From the NCBI RefSeq assembly GCF_019457595.1, contig NZ_CP080419.1:1674001-1738000 (forward strand): 64,000 nucleotides of DNA, given 5' to 3'. The DNA is from Shewanella psychrotolerans (GTDB lineage Bacteria; Pseudomonadota; Gammaproteobacteria; Enterobacterales; Shewanellaceae). This document shows, one piece after another, positions 10,738 to 20,551 of the stretch (its first letter is position 1; each line of letters starts with the position of its first letter). The position numbers and the translations under genes were made by a program. A model generated the notes under the pieces. That model searched no databases. It was not told the origin of the DNA and worked only from the letters and a program-made list of their open reading frames with translations.

Positions 10738-10758
10738 AGGTGGGGCATCACCCCACCT
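10738..10758 (-). terminator. Intercistronic hairpin between ackA and pta
   Basis: AGGTGGGG / CCCCACCT stem in the 86-bp gap, followed leftward by a weak TTATTT tail. It may act as a partial terminator that sets pta expression below ackA, or as an mRNA-protecting structure. Confidence 0.6.
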
Positions 10759-10767
10759 ACAGATAAT

Positions 10768-11964
10768 TTACTTTAGTAGCGACACTGCATCTTCAGCGAT
10801 AACCCACTCTTCATTAGTCGGAATCACTAATGCGATAGGGCCATTGTCTGTCGTGATCTGACCTTGATTACCAAAACGCGCTGCTTTATTGCGTTCGCTA
10901 TCCACTTCAAAATTAAAGATTGAAAGTAGGTTAAGCACTTTTTCACGGATAAGCTCGGAGTTTTCGCCGATACCGCCGGTAAAGACTAGAGCGTCTAAAC
11001 GGCCAAGTGGCACTGTGTATGAAGCAATATACTTAGCCAGACGGTAGCAGAAGATTTCTAGTGCTAACGTCGCACCCTTATGGCCATTTTGATAGCCTTC
11101 TTCGATACCGCGACAATCGTTAGTGAGTTCGGAAATACCCAGTAGACCACTTTGTTTGTTCATCAAATTATTAACCTCATCAGCGGTGTAACCAAGTTGA
11201 TGAATAAGATGATAAACGATAGAAGGGTCCATATCGCCACAACGAGTCCCCATTACGAGGCCTTCTAATGGTGTAAGTCCCATAGACGTATCTACGCTCT
11301 TACCACCTTTAATTGCGGTAATTGATGCGCCATTACCTAAGTGAGCACAGATCACATTCGTGTCAGCGGGATCTTTACCGAGTGCTTTAGCCGCTTCACG
11401 ACCAACAAATAGGTGGCTAGTACCATGTGCGCCATAACGACGAATACCATGTTCGCGGTATAGTTTGTACGGTAGGGCATAGATGTAAGCATGCTCAGGC
11501 ATGGTTTGATGGAACGCAGTGTCAAATACTGCAACCTGTGGAAGCTTAGGGAAAGACGCTTGAGCCGCTCGAATACCAATCAGATGAGCGGGATTGTGAA
11601 GCGGTGCAAATACTGCGCTGTCTTCGATACCTTTAAGTACGGTGTCATCAATAATGACTGACTGAGTATATTTCTCGCCGCCGTGTACGATGCGGTGGCC
11701 GATAGCTTGGATTTTCTCAGCAATTTGAGGGTGTTCACCTAGAATTTTGGTCACGATGAACTCGACCGCTTCACGGTGAGCTGTAAATGCACCAAGTCTA
11801 GCTTCAGATTTGTTGCCGTCGACTTTCCATTTTATACGTGAGTCTTCTAGACCAAAACACTCTGCTAAGCCAGAGATCTGGTCGTCACCTGTGAGGGCAT
11901 CGATAATAGCAAACTTCAATGAAGAGCTGCCGCAGTTAAGTACCAAAACCAGTTTATTTGACAT
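10768..11964 (-). CDS. ackA: Acetate kinase
   Basis: A 398-residue ASKHA-fold kinase that makes ATP and acetate from acetyl phosphate. The N-terminal [13 protein letters not shown], the HRIVHGG block (about 88-94), RYGAHGTSH (about 177-185, with the catalytic His) and the [10 protein letters not shown] block (about 240-249, with the catalytic Arg) are all present. Length matches the family (400). It is first in the ackA-pta operon and forms the ATP-yielding end of the pyruvate formate-lyase route encoded next door. Confidence 0.97.
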   Translation of the reverse strand: MSNKLVLVLNCGSSSLKFAIIDALTGDDQISGLAECFGLEDSRIKWKVDGNKSEARLGAFTAHREAVEFIVTKILGEHPQIAEKIQAIGHRIVHGGEKYTQSVIIDDTVLKGIEDSAVFAPLHNPAHLIGIRAAQASFPKLPQVAVFDTAFHQTMPEHAYIYALPYKLYREHGIRRYGAHGTSHLFVGREAAKALGKDPADTNVICAHLGNGASITAIKGGKSVDTSMGLTPLEGLVMGTRCGDMDPSIVYHLIHQLGYTADEVNNLMNKQSGLLGISELTNDCRGIEEGYQNGHKGATLALEIFCYRLAKYIASYTVPLGRLDALVFTGGIGENSELIREKVLNLLSIFNFEVDSERNKAARFGNQGQITTDNGPIALVIPTNEEWVIAEDAVSLLK

Positions 11965-12150
11965 GTTAAAACCTTTTGCAAAGTAGATGAATCAGTAGCG
12001 TTGACCGAAATTTAATGGCAGCACTAATATTTAGTGTACGCCACGTGAGTTGCCCAATTTAGGGGCTGATAAACTGCCTTAGATTGGCTTCGAGTACTTG
12101 GGACTCTTGAGCCGATTGTGCTATTGTAAAGACAGTGTCTCAAAGTTCAG

Positions 12151-12603
12151 GTGTCATCATTGACAGTTAAAATGTTTAAGACCCTAGGTGATGGTCGTCG
12201 TTATATGAAGACGTGGCCTATGGTCAAACAACTCAGTTTTTACTTCCCAGAATATCGCGTTGTTAGAGCGACACAGCTGGCAATTCGTATTATGCCGCTA
12301 TTAGCCATTGCTGCAGCGGGTAGTCAGCTTTATCTCTATGGTTGGGACTTTTTACCCCAATCTATTACCGTCGCGCTGTTTTTTATCAGTTTACCCATTC
12401 AGGGGTTATTGTGGCTCGGCTGGCGAGCGACACATCCTTTACCCTTAACTTTGCTTGATTGGTGCAATAATTTATCAACTAAGTTGCAAAGCATGGGGCT
12501 ACCCTGTGCACCGCTAGGTGCCAAAGCTTGTTATCTCGATATGGCTGTGATTTTAAAAATAGCCTTTGAACGTCTTGATAACAGCTACTGGGAAGAGCTA
12601 TAG
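12151..12603 (+). CDS. yfbV: UPF0208 membrane protein YfbV
   Basis: A 150-residue inner-membrane protein with the family motif DGRRYMKTWP near the N-terminus, two hydrophobic helices (about 44-64 and 70-92) and a C-terminal cytosolic part. In E. coli, YfbV helps insulate the Ter macrodomain, and the gene also sits next to ackA-pta. The GTG at 12151 gives the usual family length; an ATG at 12172 would remove seven residues, and neither has a good ribosome site. It is convergent with pflA with only three bases between the stop codons. Confidence 0.88.
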   Translation: MSSLTVKMFKTLGDGRRYMKTWPMVKQLSFYFPEYRVVRATQLAIRIMPLLAIAAAGSQLYLYGWDFLPQSITVALFFISLPIQGLLWLGWRATHPLPLTLLDWCNNLSTKLQSMGLPCAPLGAKACYLDMAVILKIAFERLDNSYWEEL

Positions 12604-12618
12604 CCGTTAATAAACGGC
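12603..12618. terminator. Short hairpin spanning the stop codons of yfbV and pflA
   Basis: GCCGTT / AACGGC with an AATA loop covers both stop codons of the convergent genes. It lacks a T run, so termination here is uncertain. Confidence 0.45.
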
Positions 12619-13347
12619 GGTGATCCCAGCATCAATAAATACCTGTTTTATTTGTTCCATTGTTTCCCGAGTTGGTGGTGAGATATTAGCAAGCTCATAC
12701 TCTTCACCTAGGGCTTCCCATTTGTGTTTGCCTAGTTCGTGATAAGGCAATAGCTCTACCTTTTCAACGTTACTCATGGGTTTAATAAATTCAGCTAGGC
12801 CTCTTGCTGAGTTGATATCATCAGTAAAGCCACCTACAACGACGTAGCGTATCCAGGTTTTTTGTTGGCGTTTTTGAAGGTATTGCGCAAACTGTAGCGT
12901 GCGGTGATTACTGACTTGGGTTAATTCTATATGTTTGGCATCATCAATATGCTTGATATCGAGTAGCACTAAATCTGTGTTATCGAGTAGTTCATCGATA
13001 ACAGGAGTATATTTGCGAACAAAGCCATTAGTATCGAGGCAAGTGTGAATGCCTTCGGCTTTGCATGCGCTAAAAAGTGCAGCGACGAATTCGGCTTGCA
13101 GTATGGCTTCACCACCACTGGCTGTAACTCCACCACCGCTAGATTCAAGAAAAGGGCGATAGCTAATGATCTGTTCCATTAGCTCATCGACCTCGATTTC
13201 TCGTCCATCGTGCAGATCCCACGTATCTCGGTTATGGCAGTATTGGCAGCGCATTAAACAGCCTTGCATAAAGGTGATAAACCTAATGCCAGGACCATCC
13301 ACTGTACCAAAGGATTCGAGTGAATGAATCCGACCTTTTACTGTCAT
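12607..13347 (-). CDS. pflA: Pyruvate formate-lyase activating enzyme
   Basis: A 246-residue radical SAM enzyme that installs the glycyl radical in PflB. The CxxxCxxC cluster motif is C30, C34, C37 ([15 protein letters not shown]), followed by the glycine-rich SAM motif [12 protein letters not shown] (about 70-81). Length equals E. coli PflA. It lies 100 bp downstream of pflB on the same strand, with a hairpin in the gap, as in the classical pflBA operon. Confidence 0.97.
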   Translation of the reverse strand: MTVKGRIHSLESFGTVDGPGIRFITFMQGCLMRCQYCHNRDTWDLHDGREIEVDELMEQIISYRPFLESSGGGVTASGGEAILQAEFVAALFSACKAEGIHTCLDTNGFVRKYTPVIDELLDNTDLVLLDIKHIDDAKHIELTQVSNHRTLQFAQYLQKRQQKTWIRYVVVGGFTDDINSARGLAEFIKPMSNVEKVELLPYHELGKHKWEALGEEYELANISPPTRETMEQIKQVFIDAGITAVY

Positions 13348-13372
13348 TGCGACTCCGTTAACTTAATTAAAG

Positions 13373-13400
13373 TAGGCTGTACTAAATTAGTGACAGCCTA
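13373..13400 (-). terminator. Intercistronic hairpin between pflB and pflA
   Basis: TAGGCTGT / ACAGCCTA stem with a 12-base loop in the 100-bp gap. It may be a partial terminator or processing site that keeps the activase less abundant than PflB. Confidence 0.5.
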
Positions 13401-13447
13401 GCTTAAATTTACTAAAAATCTACCGTTAATACGCAAAATTGCGCAGT

Positions 13448-15730
13448 TTACATACCTTTAGTGAAAGTACGTGTAATAACGTCCTGCTGCTGCTCTGGTG
13501 TTAGGGCGTTAAAGCGCACTGCATAACCAGAAACACGGATGGTTAGTTGTGGGTACTTATCTGGGTTAATTACCGCATCTTCTAACATTTCGCGGTTCAT
13601 TACGTTAACGTTTAAGTGTTGACCACCTTCGCGTGAATCGTTATGAGCAAAATAGCCATCCATCAATGCTGCAAGGTTGGTACGGCGACCATCATCATCT
13701 TTACCTAATGCATTCGGCACGATAGAGAAAGTATAAGAGATACCGTCTTGAGCGTGAGCAAATGGCAGTTTGGCTACCGATGTTAACGACGCTACAGCAC
13801 CTTTCTCATCACGACCATGCATTGGGTTTGCACCTGGCGCAAACGGCGCACCTGCTTGGCGTCCATCAGGTGTAGTACCTGTTTTCTTACCATAAACTAC
13901 GTTTGAGGTAATGGTGAGGATTGACTGCGTTGGGATAGCATCGCGGTACATTTTCATGTCGCGGATTTTAGCCATAAAGCGTTCAACAAGCTCAGTCGCT
14001 AAATCATCAACGCGTGCATCGTTGTTACCAAACTTAGGATAATCACCTTCGATATCAAAATCGATTGCAATACCGTGCTCGTCACGAACAGGTTTTACTT
14101 TAGCGAACTTGATTGCAGATAGTGAATCGGCAGCGATAGAAAGACCAGCGATACCACATGCCATAGTACGACGAACATCTCTATCATGTAACGCCATTAG
14201 CGCTGCTTCATATGAGTATTTGTCGTGCATAAAGTGGATGGCGTTTAGTGCAGATACGTACTGTTTAGCTAACCAATCCATCATGGTGTCTAAACGACCC
14301 ATCACATCATCGAAATCTAATACTTCGTCAGTGATAGGTGCGAACTTAGGACCAATTTGAGTCTTAAGTTTCTCATCTAGGCCGCCGTTGATGGCGTAAA
14401 GCATAGTTTTAGCTAAGTTTGCACGAGCGCCGAAGAACTGCATGTGTTTACCCACAACCATTGGGCTTACACAACAAGCGATAGCATAGTCGTCCGAATT
14501 GAAATCAGGACGCATTAGATCATCGTTTTCGTATTGGATAGAACTGGTGTCGATAGACACTTTAGCACAGTACTTTTTAAAGTTTAGGGGGAGCTTTTCT
14601 GACCAAAGTACAGTGATGTTTGGCTCAGGGCTTGGACCCATGTTGTACAGTGTGTGCAAGAAACGGAAACTAGACTTGGTCACTAACGTACGACCGTCTA
14701 GACCCATACCCGCGATAGATTCAGTTGCCCAGATTGGGTCACCAGAGAATAGCTCGTCATATTCAGGAGTACGTAGGAAACGAACCATACGTAGCTTCAT
14801 GACGAAATGGTCAACCATCTCTTGAGCTTGTTCTTCGGTTAGCACGCCATTGTTGATGTCGCGTTCGATATAGATATCAAGGAAGCTTGAAGTACGGCCA
14901 AGTGACATTGCAGCGCCATTTTGGCTCTTCACTGCCGCTAAATAGCCGAAGTAAGTCCATTGAATCGCTTCTTTGGCATTAGTTGCAGGACCAGAAATGT
15001 CGCAGCCATAACTAGCAGCCATTTGCTTCATTTGACCTAATGCTCTGTGCTGTTCTGCAATTTCTTCACGCAGTTGCATGGTTGCCGTTAAGTCTTCACC
15101 TGCTTCAAATCGCTCTTGTAGTGAGCTAAATTGAGCGAACTTATCTTGCATTAGGTAGTCGATACCATAAAGCGCGATACGACGGTAATCACCAATAATA
15201 CGACCACGACCATAAGCATCAGGTAAACCCGTTAGGATACCTGATTTACGACAACGCATGATCTCAGGAGTGTAGATGTCGAATACACCTTGGTTATGGG
15301 TTTTACGTAGTTCTGAGTATATATACTTGATGTTAGGATCTAATTCGCGACCGTATGCAGCGCAAGAACCTTCGACCATACGGATACCACCGTTTGGCAA
15401 CATGGCGCGCTTGAGAGGAGCTTCGGTCTGAAGACCAACAATAGTTTCTAGGTCTTTGTTGATGTATCCAGCTTCATGAGAGGTAATGGTTGATACCTTA
15501 TCGGTATCAAAGTCAACAGGCGCATGAGTGCGGTTTTCCTGTTTAACGCCTTCCATTACTTTGTCCCACAACTGGTTAGTCGCATCAGTTGCGCCAGCGA
15601 GGAAAGACTCGTCGCCTTCATAGGGTAAGTAGTTGGCTTGAATAAAGTCACGTACATTTACTTCAGACTTCCAATCACCAGGAGTAAAACCTTCCCATGC
15701 TTTGGTGAACAGCTCAGTTTTTTCGGTCAT
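13448..15730 (-). CDS. pflB: Pyruvate formate-lyase (formate C-acetyltransferase)
   Basis: A 760-residue glycyl-radical enzyme that splits pyruvate with CoA into acetyl-CoA and formate during anaerobic growth. The catalytic pair is C419-C420 ([13 protein letters not shown]) and the radical glycine is G735 in [13 protein letters not shown]. The length is identical to E. coli PflB. A GAAGGT ribosome site lies about ten bases before the ATG. pflA follows. The 750-bp upstream region holds a PdhR-type operator and a MITE-like repeat. Its products feed Pta/AckA and the formate channel nearby. Confidence 0.98.
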   Translation of the reverse strand: MTEKTELFTKAWEGFTPGDWKSEVNVRDFIQANYLPYEGDESFLAGATDATNQLWDKVMEGVKQENRTHAPVDFDTDKVSTITSHEAGYINKDLETIVGLQTEAPLKRAMLPNGGIRMVEGSCAAYGRELDPNIKYIYSELRKTHNQGVFDIYTPEIMRCRKSGILTGLPDAYGRGRIIGDYRRIALYGIDYLMQDKFAQFSSLQERFEAGEDLTATMQLREEIAEQHRALGQMKQMAASYGCDISGPATNAKEAIQWTYFGYLAAVKSQNGAAMSLGRTSSFLDIYIERDINNGVLTEEQAQEMVDHFVMKLRMVRFLRTPEYDELFSGDPIWATESIAGMGLDGRTLVTKSSFRFLHTLYNMGPSPEPNITVLWSEKLPLNFKKYCAKVSIDTSSIQYENDDLMRPDFNSDDYAIACCVSPMVVGKHMQFFGARANLAKTMLYAINGGLDEKLKTQIGPKFAPITDEVLDFDDVMGRLDTMMDWLAKQYVSALNAIHFMHDKYSYEAALMALHDRDVRRTMACGIAGLSIAADSLSAIKFAKVKPVRDEHGIAIDFDIEGDYPKFGNNDARVDDLATELVERFMAKIRDMKMYRDAIPTQSILTITSNVVYGKKTGTTPDGRQAGAPFAPGANPMHGRDEKGAVASLTSVAKLPFAHAQDGISYTFSIVPNALGKDDDGRRTNLAALMDGYFAHNDSREGGQHLNVNVMNREMLEDAVINPDKYPQLTIRVSGYAVRFNALTPEQQQDVITRTFTKGM

Positions 15731-15947
15731 CGTACTAATACCTTCTGTTTGAGATAAAGGTTATTGGGTATCGATTTGGCTGCAGTAGCAATGATTGCGA
15801 TACACCAATAGCTAAGTCTTAATAGCCCCCTTCAATATATTGCCCTGATGATGGGAACTGATTATCGAACCGTGTTAACGCTTCGATGAAAATCTTTACT
15901 GACAATTGTCGATAACATTGAAGCATAGTATTTATATCGGCAACGTT

Positions 15948-15966
15948 AAATTGGTAAGACCAATTT
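15948..15966. promoter_or_regulatory. PdhR-type operator upstream of pflB
   Basis: A perfect palindrome AAATTGGTaagACCAATTT, 218 bp upstream of the pflB start. It matches the PdhR consensus (ATTGGTnnnACCAAT) known from E. coli, where the repressor leaves DNA when pyruvate is bound. An almost identical copy lies at 18201-18219. LldR-type regulators read a similar sequence, so the regulator's identity is inferred. Confidence 0.75.
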
Positions 15967-16103
15967 ACCTAAATGATATTACCACATCCCTCTAATCGCT
16001 GCACAATAATCGGCCGAGATAATGTTAAAACTGTTATCAACCTATCATTTTTGGACTCAATTTCTATTTGCACCCTATCTTGATGTCGGCTATTTAGCGT
16101 TTG

Positions 16104-16317
16104 TAATACCAATTCGTATAAAGATGCGATCGCTCAGTGAGAATTGAGCGCTTATGAGGCAAGGTCTTTAATTGCTCCTGCATTAAAGACATTCACAACG
16201 TCCTCGTTGTTTGCAACGAGTGGAGAGCATAGTTGAACTAGGGCCAAACTCGTTAACACAGCGTCAAAAGTGCTAAAACTCGCTGATTAGATCACTTTCT
16301 TATACTGATTGGTATTA
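16104..16317 (+). repeat. MITE-like repeat with TAATACCAAT inverted ends
   Basis: A 214-bp non-coding element. Its left end TAATACCAATTCGTATAAAG and the complement of its right end TAATACCAATCAGTATAAG are inverted repeats. Internal hairpins (CGCTCA...TGAGCG, TCGTTG...CAACGA) are visible. A shorter related copy lies at 8250-8388. No transposase is present, so it would have been moved in trans. It separates the pflB promoter region from the DUF3360 gene. Confidence 0.75.
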
Positions 16318-16484
16318 AGTTTAAGTTATTGCCAATATGTGTCTTTCACAATGGCCATTCAGTATGACATTTATTAAGTCAGCGGATGGGGGTATTCGAG
16401 AATAGAAGCGTTATCAGCAAAATCGATGATAAGTATAGGAGATAAGTATGGAGAGAGCAGGGCCCTCTCCATAATAAGGTGTAC

Positions 16485-18017
16485 TTAGAGTAGAGCAGGT
16501 ATACCTTGGATCATGCCAACCGCTAACATAGCCGCTAGACAGATCACAAACGCAAGTCCCGGAATGATTAACCGGTCAGCAGTGCTAAGGCTCGCAGCAC
16601 GCTCTTTATCACCGATTAAGCCATTGTTATCTAAGAACATGGTAAGTGCCCATGCAAGAACAGGATTGGCAACAAATGAGGCGAAGATACAGATCCCAGC
16701 CGCTTGACTGCTTTGAGTATCTTTTACCATCTGCATACCCGCTTCGAGCAGTGGCAAGAACACACCAACAAGTAAGGCGATTGACATTACTGGGCGCCAA
16801 ACGGTGACATCCATTGGATAACCGATGACAGCCACAATAATACACAATGAACCGAGTAGGATCGCACCCGCTGGAATTGGACGTTTTGCAATCGCCGCAG
16901 GGATCATATAGGTTCCCCACGATGAGGTGATGTTACCACCACCAACCGCCGTACCAACGATTTGACGCAATGAACAAGTTGTCATGGTGTCATCAACATC
17001 CATTAGTACTTTTTCAGTGCCTTTTGGATAGTTAAGCTCTTGGAAAATACGGTGCCCCAAGAAATCAGGTGACCACATGGCAACGGCCAAAATCGCAAAC
17101 GGTAATGAGGCAACGAAATGTTCAAAATTAGGTAAGCCCAGTTGCCAACCGTATTCGGTTGAGCCCCACCAATACATAGGATTTAGGTTTGGAATACCGG
17201 GTTCTGTGACAAATTGAAGATCTAGACCTGCGCCGAGGGCAAATGCCAGTATGATTGCCGCAATAGAGCATAGTGGGATCGCTAGCCAGCGCTTACCTAC
17301 TTTAGCTAAGTAGGCATAAAGAATAACGTTTGCGAGTAAAATGAAAAAGGCAACATAGCCCAAGCTATAATCTAACTCATGTTTGGATTGCAAACCGCCG
17401 GCCCAATCAAATAACGATGTGATCTGACTTTTAGCCCCCATGAAACCGAGGAATACCAGTAGACCACCAGCCACTCCACTAGAGGTGAGGTTAACGAGCC
17501 GCGAGCCTCCTTTAAAGTAACTCAGGATCAGGCCAAATATACCGAGGAGAATGGCCAATGCTAATGGATGTGCACCAGCTAAGGCGATGGCACCAATTAA
17601 GGGGATCATCGGGCCATGGTTACCGCCAAGATTGGCGCGAGGGTTTATAAAACCGGAACTGATAATACAAAAGAGTAAAGCGGGGATGAGCATTTCTACT
17701 CGAACGACTTGAATGGCAAATTCGGCACCTAAATTCACATGTTCCCATCGTTCTGAAAGTCCAGAAGCCCATGCAGCCATCACGGCGGAATACATGACGG
17801 TAATGCCAATGGTTCCTGCTATCGCGGGAACTAAGTCTTCCCATTCAAAGCGGAAATCTCTACCAGGTAAATTCAGGCCCCAGCGTCTAGGTTTCATGAT
17901 TTGTAACTCATGATCTAGGTACTCTTCACGAGTATTAAACTCTGAAGCGGGACGATGAAGCTCTTTATAAGTCAGCTCAGAGGCTTCCGTTTCTTCGTGT
18001 TTGACTGTTTCTGACAT
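16485..18017 (-). CDS. DUF3360 family multi-pass membrane transporter
   Basis: A 510-residue protein with a hydrophilic N-terminus (1-55) and about 11-12 hydrophobic helices. Its sequence (GFINPRANLGGNHGPMIPLIGAIALAGAHP, GGNITSSWGTYMIPAAIAKRPI) belongs to the DUF3360 membrane family of Shewanella and Vibrio, which is distantly like sulfate/xanthine-type carriers. The substrate is not known. The position beside pflB, and a shared PdhR-type operator 184 bp upstream, suggest that it moves a pyruvate-linked organic acid. The ATG at 18017 is preceded by GGAGAA. Confidence 0.8.
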   Translation of the reverse strand: MSETVKHEETEASELTYKELHRPASEFNTREEYLDHELQIMKPRRWGLNLPGRDFRFEWEDLVPAIAGTIGITVMYSAVMAAWASGLSERWEHVNLGAEFAIQVVRVEMLIPALLFCIISSGFINPRANLGGNHGPMIPLIGAIALAGAHPLALAILLGIFGLILSYFKGGSRLVNLTSSGVAGGLLVFLGFMGAKSQITSLFDWAGGLQSKHELDYSLGYVAFFILLANVILYAYLAKVGKRWLAIPLCSIAAIILAFALGAGLDLQFVTEPGIPNLNPMYWWGSTEYGWQLGLPNFEHFVASLPFAILAVAMWSPDFLGHRIFQELNYPKGTEKVLMDVDDTMTTCSLRQIVGTAVGGGNITSSWGTYMIPAAIAKRPIPAGAILLGSLCIIVAVIGYPMDVTVWRPVMSIALLVGVFLPLLEAGMQMVKDTQSSQAAGICIFASFVANPVLAWALTMFLDNNGLIGDKERAASLSTADRLIIPGLAFVICLAAMLAVGMIQGIPALL

Positions 18018-18951
18018 AATTTCTCATTCTCCGAAAAGAACTTAGTGATTCATCTATTTGATGATGACTTCGACTGTATCCCTGGAAGTTAGTCAAGTTG
18101 TCGTGGCCATAATGCCGAACATGTAACTCGAAAAACTTATCTGCTTTCTTAAAATGGAGTGCCATTTCGTAAGAGAGCAGTCGTGTCCTTAACATGCTTA
18201 AAATTGGTCTGACCAATTTACCTCATAAATATTAACACAGCAAAATGCTATCAGCATTAAGTATCAATTAACTTGAAACTAGTGATTAGGTGATTTGAGA
18301 TCTAGTTAACAACTTGTGTCCAGATTCTTTATCGATTTTTACATTAGGCATATTAATTGCGTTTGTACGGTGATCTCGTTAAGGCTTTCTTTTGCGAGCC
18401 AACCTACTTAGTTACCAAATTTTGGTGTTGTATCGCTTATTGTTAAATTTGATTGTGACACACGCCCCGTATTGTAGTCGTTGCGTGATATATATCGTGA
18501 CCTATTCCAAATTATTTATTAACAAACTTAGTGATTTAACTTCATGGCTAGCAGAGCGTCTTCATATTATTTTTCTCATCAACTTGCTTTATAGCTTAGG
18601 CAAGTTTGATGTTCTTGCCATTAAAGATCTATTTGAAATGTTAGCCATTGTTCGACTCAACTGAGCATAGCGTTAGCTTTAACTGAGTTTAAAATCTGTA
18701 ATTACCCATAAAAACAATATGTTGCCTACCTTTCCAGAGGTCTTTACATTTTAGCAACCTAGGCTGCGTTGTATCAATATTGTTGATGGCCTGTATCATT
18801 ATAATCAGATTTTCTTTTGCGCGTTGTAGCGATACTTTTGTGTCTATGGAGATAAGCCAAGTGGCAGTAAATCTATCTATAACGATAAACAGGAGAAGAT
18901 GATGTTACTCAAATTTAGCAAACAGATTTTTTACCGAGAAGGAGTCAGTTA
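18018..18951. other. Divergent promoter region between the DUF3360 and focA genes
   Basis: 934 bp without a convincing gene. A 90-codon rightward frame at 18392-18664 lacks a ribosome site and a recognisable product. The leftward half contains the PdhR-type operator; a CCAAA-T-TTTGG dyad lies near 18413-18425. The rightward half, ending in GAAGGAG before the ATG, should hold the focA promoter. I found no exact FNR box (TTGATnnnnATCAA). Confidence 0.5.
18201..18219. promoter_or_regulatory. PdhR-type operator upstream of the DUF3360 gene
   Basis: A perfect palindrome AAATTGGTctgACCAATTT, differing from the pflB site (15948-15966) only in the three-base spacer and followed by the same ACCT-containing flank. 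It sits 184 bp before the DUF3360 start codon. Confidence 0.75.
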
Positions 18952-20481
18952 ATGGCACCTCTTTCCTTTACCCCTGCAGTTTCTGCTCCACAGAACCATG
19001 GCCATACGACCAGCAATCGACCCGAAAACATGCCGTTAAGCATGTATCAACAGGCGGAGCATTATGGCGTAGCTAAAGTGAGAAAAGCCTATTGGAAATC
19101 GGTTGGCTTAGCGGCATTTGCCGGGGCGTTTATCGCATTGGCCTTTGTGTTTTATATCACTGTAACTACTGGGACATCAGGAGCTTGGGGATTAGTTCGC
19201 CTGACCGGTGGCTTGGCCTTTAGTTTGGGATTAATACTAGTGGTCATTTGTGGGGGGGAACTATTTACTAGCACTGTATTGAGTAGTGTCGCTTGGGCGC
19301 AAAGATTAGTTAGCACTAAGGAGCTTCTCGTTTGCTGGAGTAGGGTATATATCGGCAATTTCATTGGCGCCATGTTGATGCTACTGCTGATCACTTCAGC
19401 GCGTATGTATGAGCTTGATGGGGGTCAATGGGGGATCAATGCACTCAAAATAGCGCAACATAAATTGCATCATGGATGGGTACAGGCATTTGCGCTTGGC
19501 GTGCTATGTAACATGTTGGTCTGTTTAGGTGTATGGATGACTTTTGCAAGTAAGGATGCACTCACCAAAGCCATTTTATTGATGTTACCTGTTGCCATGT
19601 TCGTTAGCAGTGGCTTTGAGCATAGTATCGCTAACTTATTTATGGTGCCTTTGGGGATCGTTATTACTAATTTTGCCTCTGTTGAATTTTTCGAGGCGGC
19701 CGGTATCACTGCGGCGCAGTTTAGCGATCTCACGCTAGCTAACTTCATTTGGAACAATCTTATACCTGTAACCCTTGGCAACATTGTTGGTGGGGGACTA
19801 TTGGTTGGTTTGGGCTATTGGATTATTGAGCGTAAACCCCATAAGACCAGTGATTTACATGTTGCACCACCATTGTTGGCGGAGTGCTTAGCGCCTCTTA
19901 GTACAAAAAAAATTCAACCTTTAGATAAAACCGTTCACGAAATCGATTCATTATTAGCGACAGCCTCTGGAGATCTATCAATGCCTAAATCAATTCAAAA
20001 GCTGAATGTCAGCGATGTTATAAACTCAACTCCTTTTACTTTAACCCCAGAGCTATCGGTTTATGAAGGGTTAAAGCGTTTAAGTGACTCAGGTGAACGC
20101 GGTGCTCCTGTGGTCGACAAAGAGCAACGATTACTTGGTTATATTTCACAGCAAGATCTGCTTCGTAGCTTGTGGTCTGAAGAATATGTCAGAGGGATCT
20201 CTTATAAAGTGGCTGATTTAATGCAAACTCAAGTGCTTACCGTAGCGCTAAATGATGCGGTAGCCGATTTAATCGAATTAATGGTTGTGGATAGAAGTAA
20301 GCTGTTCCCTGTCAGTGAGATGGGAATATTGACTGGAAACACCTTTGCCAGTTACGAAGAGCGCTTGCGACAGGCTCATGCAAACAAGCCGAGCAGTTTT
20401 CCTGTCGTTGATGAAGGCAAGTTGGTTGGGGTGATCACACGAGAAGCTATCGCCGCTAAAGTCTGTGCTGTTTACGCTTAA
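18952..20481 (+). CDS. focA: FocA-type formate channel fused to a C-terminal CBS pair
   Basis: A 509-residue protein. Residues about 28-285 form a formate/nitrite channel with six hydrophobic helices and the family motifs GGLAFSLGLILVVICGGELFTS and NLIPVTLGNIVGGG. A linker follows, and residues about 348-505 contain a CBS-domain pair (VSDVINSTPFTLTPELSVYEGL and VADLMQTQVLTVALNDAVADLI). CBS pairs bind adenine nucleotides, so channel opening may respond to energy charge. Ordinary FocA is about 285 residues. GAAGGAG precedes the ATG. It would export the formate made by PflB. Confidence 0.88.
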   Translation: MAPLSFTPAVSAPQNHGHTTSNRPENMPLSMYQQAEHYGVAKVRKAYWKSVGLAAFAGAFIALAFVFYITVTTGTSGAWGLVRLTGGLAFSLGLILVVICGGELFTSTVLSSVAWAQRLVSTKELLVCWSRVYIGNFIGAMLMLLLITSARMYELDGGQWGINALKIAQHKLHHGWVQAFALGVLCNMLVCLGVWMTFASKDALTKAILLMLPVAMFVSSGFEHSIANLFMVPLGIVITNFASVEFFEAAGITAAQFSDLTLANFIWNNLIPVTLGNIVGGGLLVGLGYWIIERKPHKTSDLHVAPPLLAECLAPLSTKKIQPLDKTVHEIDSLLATASGDLSMPKSIQKLNVSDVINSTPFTLTPELSVYEGLKRLSDSGERGAPVVDKEQRLLGYISQQDLLRSLWSEEYVRGISYKVADLMQTQVLTVALNDAVADLIELMVVDRSKLFPVSEMGILTGNTFASYEERLRQAHANKPSSFPVVDEGKLVGVITREAIAAKVCAVYA

Positions 20482-20514
20482 ATAATGTAGTTGATAACAC
20501 TATGTTATTAATAA

Positions 20515-20541
20515 AGAAGTGGGGCTTTTAGCCCCACTTCT
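20515..20541. terminator. Bidirectional terminator between focA and the LysR gene
   Basis: AGAAGTGGGGC / GCCCCACTTCT stem with a TTTTA loop, between convergent genes. Confidence 0.85.
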
Positions 20542-20551
20542 TATAGTAAGA

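Noticed and set aside
16307..16317. ATTGGTATTA as a further PdhR half-site
   Set aside because: It is the conserved end of the MITE-like repeat and lacks the ACCAAT partner arm.
18392..18664. 90-codon frame between the DUF3360 and focA genes
   Set aside because: No ribosome site, no recognisable product, composition as in the surrounding non-coding DNA.
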